Source: CAYMUC01 sp964471865
GTDB lineage: Bacteria; Actinomycetota; Acidimicrobiia; Acidimicrobiales; Ilumatobacteraceae
DNA: 6,998 nucleotides
Reading direction: 5' to 3'
NCBI GenBank assembly: GCA_964471865.1
Contig: CAYYHU010000064.1
Coordinates: 1 to 6,998, forward strand
Positions 5,692-6,998 of the stretch are shown piece after piece. The notes under the pieces are model-generated. The model had not been told where the DNA came from. It did not search any database and saw nothing but the letters and a program-made list of their open reading frames with translations. The position numbers and the translations under genes were made by a program. Every line of letters begins with the position of its first letter. Position 1 is the stretch's first letter.

Positions 5692-6824
5692 CAGGGCACG
5701 TCCTTGCAGAGTCGTGATGCGATACCGAGCCGGAGGACTTCTGATGCGCCCTCGTAGATCCGCATCGGACGCGCCTGGCGGTAGTACTGCTCGATCTTGG
5801 AGCCCTTCTCGATGCCCCACCGACCCATCGCCTGCACACATCGATCGACCACTCGGGTTGCGGCCTCGGTGGCGGCGAGCTTGGCGAGCGAGGATCGATC
5901 GAGGTTCGCAGCCGGATTCGCCCGGGCCCGCTCCCCGGTCTGATAGGTCAACAAACGCGTCGACTCGAGATCGGCGGCGGCATCGGCGAGCAGCGTGGCC
6001 ACGGGTCCGTGGCGGGCGAGTGCCCGTCCGAATTGTTCCCGGGTCCGAGTGTGGCGAACCGCGATCTCGAGCGCACCCTCCATGAGACCGACCGCCGCAC
6101 CGGCGACCGAGATCCTGAAGACCGAGAGCGTGGCCAGCACATGAGAGAATGCGGCTCCGGTATCACCGAGTCGTGCTGACGCCGGGACGCGGACATCGTC
6201 GAAGGTCAACTCTCCCATGACGTGAGCGGCAAGGATCTCCGGGGTCGGTTCCACCGATACCCCGGGTGTGTCGGCCGGGATCAAGACGAGTGAATGAGAA
6301 CCTGATTCCTCGCGACACAGCGTCGTGTAGAACCCAGCAGCACCACCGTTGGAGATGTAGGACTTCGATCCGTTGACGACGAGATCACCACCGTCCTGGC
6401 GAACTGTCGTCCTAATCGACTTGAGATCCGATCCGGCGAGGGGTTCGGTCAACGCGAGCGCCGCCAAGACTTCACCGGTGGCGACGCGAGGCAACCATTC
6501 AGCCCGTTGTTCATCTGTTCCCGCAACTGCAATCGCATACGAACCGATTCCTTGGAGGGCTAGCAGCGAATCCAGATGTGACGACACCTTCATGCAGGCC
6601 TCGCGGGCGAGGAGCACGGCAAGAGGATCGACCTCGTCGAAGCGACCTCCATATTCCGCCGGAACCATCAGCGAGCACAGGTTCGAGTCGCGGAGGACCT
6701 CGAGTGTCGGTTGATGGATCGTGGAACACTCATCGGCTTCGAGAGCGAAGTCGGCACATCGAGCCGCCACCTCAGCAGCTTCTCGACGGATCTCTACTTC
6801 GGCGGGTTCGAGTTCGAACGACAT
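5691..6824 (-). CDS. Acyl-CoA dehydrogenase family protein (377 aa)
   Basis: This is an FAD-dependent acyl-CoA dehydrogenase, introducing a 2,3-double bond into an acyl-CoA and passing electrons to electron-transfer flavoprotein. The order is N-terminal helical domain (about 1-120), middle beta domain starting ALALTEPLAGSD (122-133, flavin and substrate contacts), then NGSKSYISNGG (151-161), and C-terminal helical domain with RTREQFGRALARHG (260-273). The catalytic base is predicted to be E358 in RIYEGASEV, the usual Glu of short/medium-chain enzymes. The length is normal. R-x-QFG is followed by ARHG where a Gln is more usual. ATG 6824 is chosen because GAGGGGG lies 8 nt upstream and the product starts like the family (SFELEPAEVEIRREA); ATG 6884 would add 20 atypical residues. 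It is the first gene of the operon with SDR2 and P450. The substrate could be a linear, branched, or ring-bearing acyl-CoA; sequence reading alone does not decide. Confidence 0.94.
   Translation of the reverse strand: MSFELEPAEVEIRREAAEVAARCADFALEADECSTIHQPTLEVLRDSNLCSLMVPAEYGGRFDEVDPLAVLLAREACMKVSSHLDSLLALQGIGSYAIAVAGTDEQRAEWLPRVATGEVLAALALTEPLAGSDLKSIRTTVRQDGGDLVVNGSKSYISNGGAAGFYTTLCREESGSHSLVLIPADTPGVSVEPTPEILAAHVMGELTFDDVRVPASARLGDTGAAFSHVLATLSVFRISVAGAAVGLMEGALEIAVRHTRTREQFGRALARHGPVATLLADAAADLESTRLLTYQTGERARANPAANLDRSSLAKLAATEAATRVVDRCVQAMGRWGIEKGSKIEQYYRQARPMRIYEGASEVLRLGIASRLCKDVP
5701..5705 (-). promoter_or_regulatory. Ribosome binding site of SDR2 inside the acyl-CoA dehydrogenase 3' end
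   Basis: The minus strand reads AAGGA, 9 nt before the ATG at 5691. It lies in the last codons of the acyl-CoA dehydrogenase gene, so ribosomes finishing that gene can reinitiate on SDR2 at the TGATG junction. Confidence 0.65.
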
Positions 6825-6832
6825 CGCGTGGG

Positions 6833-6839
6833 CCCCCTC
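6833..6839 (-). promoter_or_regulatory. Ribosome binding site supporting ATG 6824 of the acyl-CoA dehydrogenase
   Basis: The minus strand reads GAGGGGG, 8 nt before the ATG at 6824. It supports this start over the in-frame ATG at 6884. Confidence 0.6.
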
Positions 6840-6917
6840 ATATGCGATTCGCAGCAGCAGTGTTGAGCGAAGCGGCTCCGACAACTAACGACGGTGACGC
6901 TGCCGTCCAGTGTCTCG

Positions 6918-6931
6918 TCCAACCCGTTCAT
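6918..6931. promoter_or_regulatory. Possible TetR-type operator with KstR-like core AAC-N2-GTT
   Basis: TCCAACCCGTTCAT contains the palindromic core AACnnGTT and matches seven of the eight fixed positions of the KstR consensus as I recall it (TnnAACnnGTTnnA; the last base is T, not A). It lies upstream of the acyl-CoA dehydrogenase-SDR2-P450 operon, where a KstR-type repressor of sterol catabolism would bind. The motif is short, so a chance match is quite possible, and no regulator gene is visible. Confidence 0.25.
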
Positions 6932-6970
6932 CGAGCGAGTCGGGGTGTCGCTTGCCTTGGTGGTGGTCAG

Positions 6971-6998
6971 GGTATACGGTGATAACTCTGATTAGCAA
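6971..6998 (-). promoter_or_regulatory. Candidate promoter for the acyl-CoA dehydrogenase-SDR2-P450 operon
   Basis: On the minus strand, TTGCTA (6993-6998) and TATACC (6971-6976) are separated by 16 nt and resemble -35 and -10 boxes of a housekeeping sigma factor. Transcription would start near 6964, giving a leader of about 140 nt that spans the KstR-like palindrome. The same AT-rich patch also reads as possible -10 sequence on the plus strand, so it may serve a divergent gene outside the window. The match is imperfect and at the window edge. Confidence 0.25.

Noticed and set aside
1..6998. Mobile elements, CRISPR repeats, tRNA or a defence system
   Set aside because: I saw no transposase or integrase motifs, direct-repeat arrays, tRNA-like folds or defence-type domains; genes are ordinary metabolic families with uniform composition.

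Overview
This window looks like chromosomal catabolic DNA from a high-GC Gram-positive, most likely an actinobacterium. The basis is the GC-rich coding DNA with G/C-rich third positions, the family mix (P450, short-chain dehydrogenases, acyl-CoA dehydrogenase, thiolase, SnoaL-like protein), GTG starts, and one apparently leaderless promoter. The lineage is inference; no rRNA or tRNA is present. I see no insertion sequence, phage gene, CRISPR array or RNA gene, and no gene-free gap over 300 bases.

Layout, left to right. (1) At 1-1019 (+) is the 3' part of a major facilitator superfamily (MFS) transporter. Its reading frame enters from outside the window with a good cytoplasmic motif A, is cut by two in-frame TAG codons (66-68 and 78-80) in transmembrane segment 3, then runs open to 1019. 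It is probably a decayed gene. (2) At 981-2746 (-) is a two-gene unit, a thiolase followed after 26 bp by a SnoaL/NTF2-like protein. The 3' end of the latter overlaps the MFS 3' end by 39 bp. (3) A 96-bp divergent intergenic region (2747-2842) separates the thiolase from a rightward short-chain dehydrogenase (SDR1, 2843-3661), which appears to be transcribed from a leaderless promoter. (4) A 57-bp convergent gap contains a perfect 7-bp hairpin, a candidate terminator. (5) At 3719-6824 (-) is a tightly coupled operon, read right to left: acyl-CoA dehydrogenase, SDR2 (1-nt TGATG overlap), cytochrome P450 (4-nt GTGA overlap). A 174-bp upstream region (6825-6998) carries a possible promoter and a KstR-like palindrome.

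Together the genes suggest oxidative breakdown of a hydrophobic acid or polycyclic/terpenoid-like substrate: P450 hydroxylation, SDR oxidation of alcohols, alpha,beta-dehydrogenation of an acyl-CoA by the acyl-CoA dehydrogenase and thiolytic cleavage by the thiolase. The SnoaL-like protein could act as an isomerase, hydratase or binding protein. No CoA ligase, enoyl-CoA hydratase, ferredoxin or P450 reductase is present here, so the pathway is incomplete and the substrate cannot be named. The parts are known families. The points that stand out are the doubly interrupted transporter, the precisely coupled ACAD-SDR-P450 operon, and the P450 lacking the usual I-helix acid.
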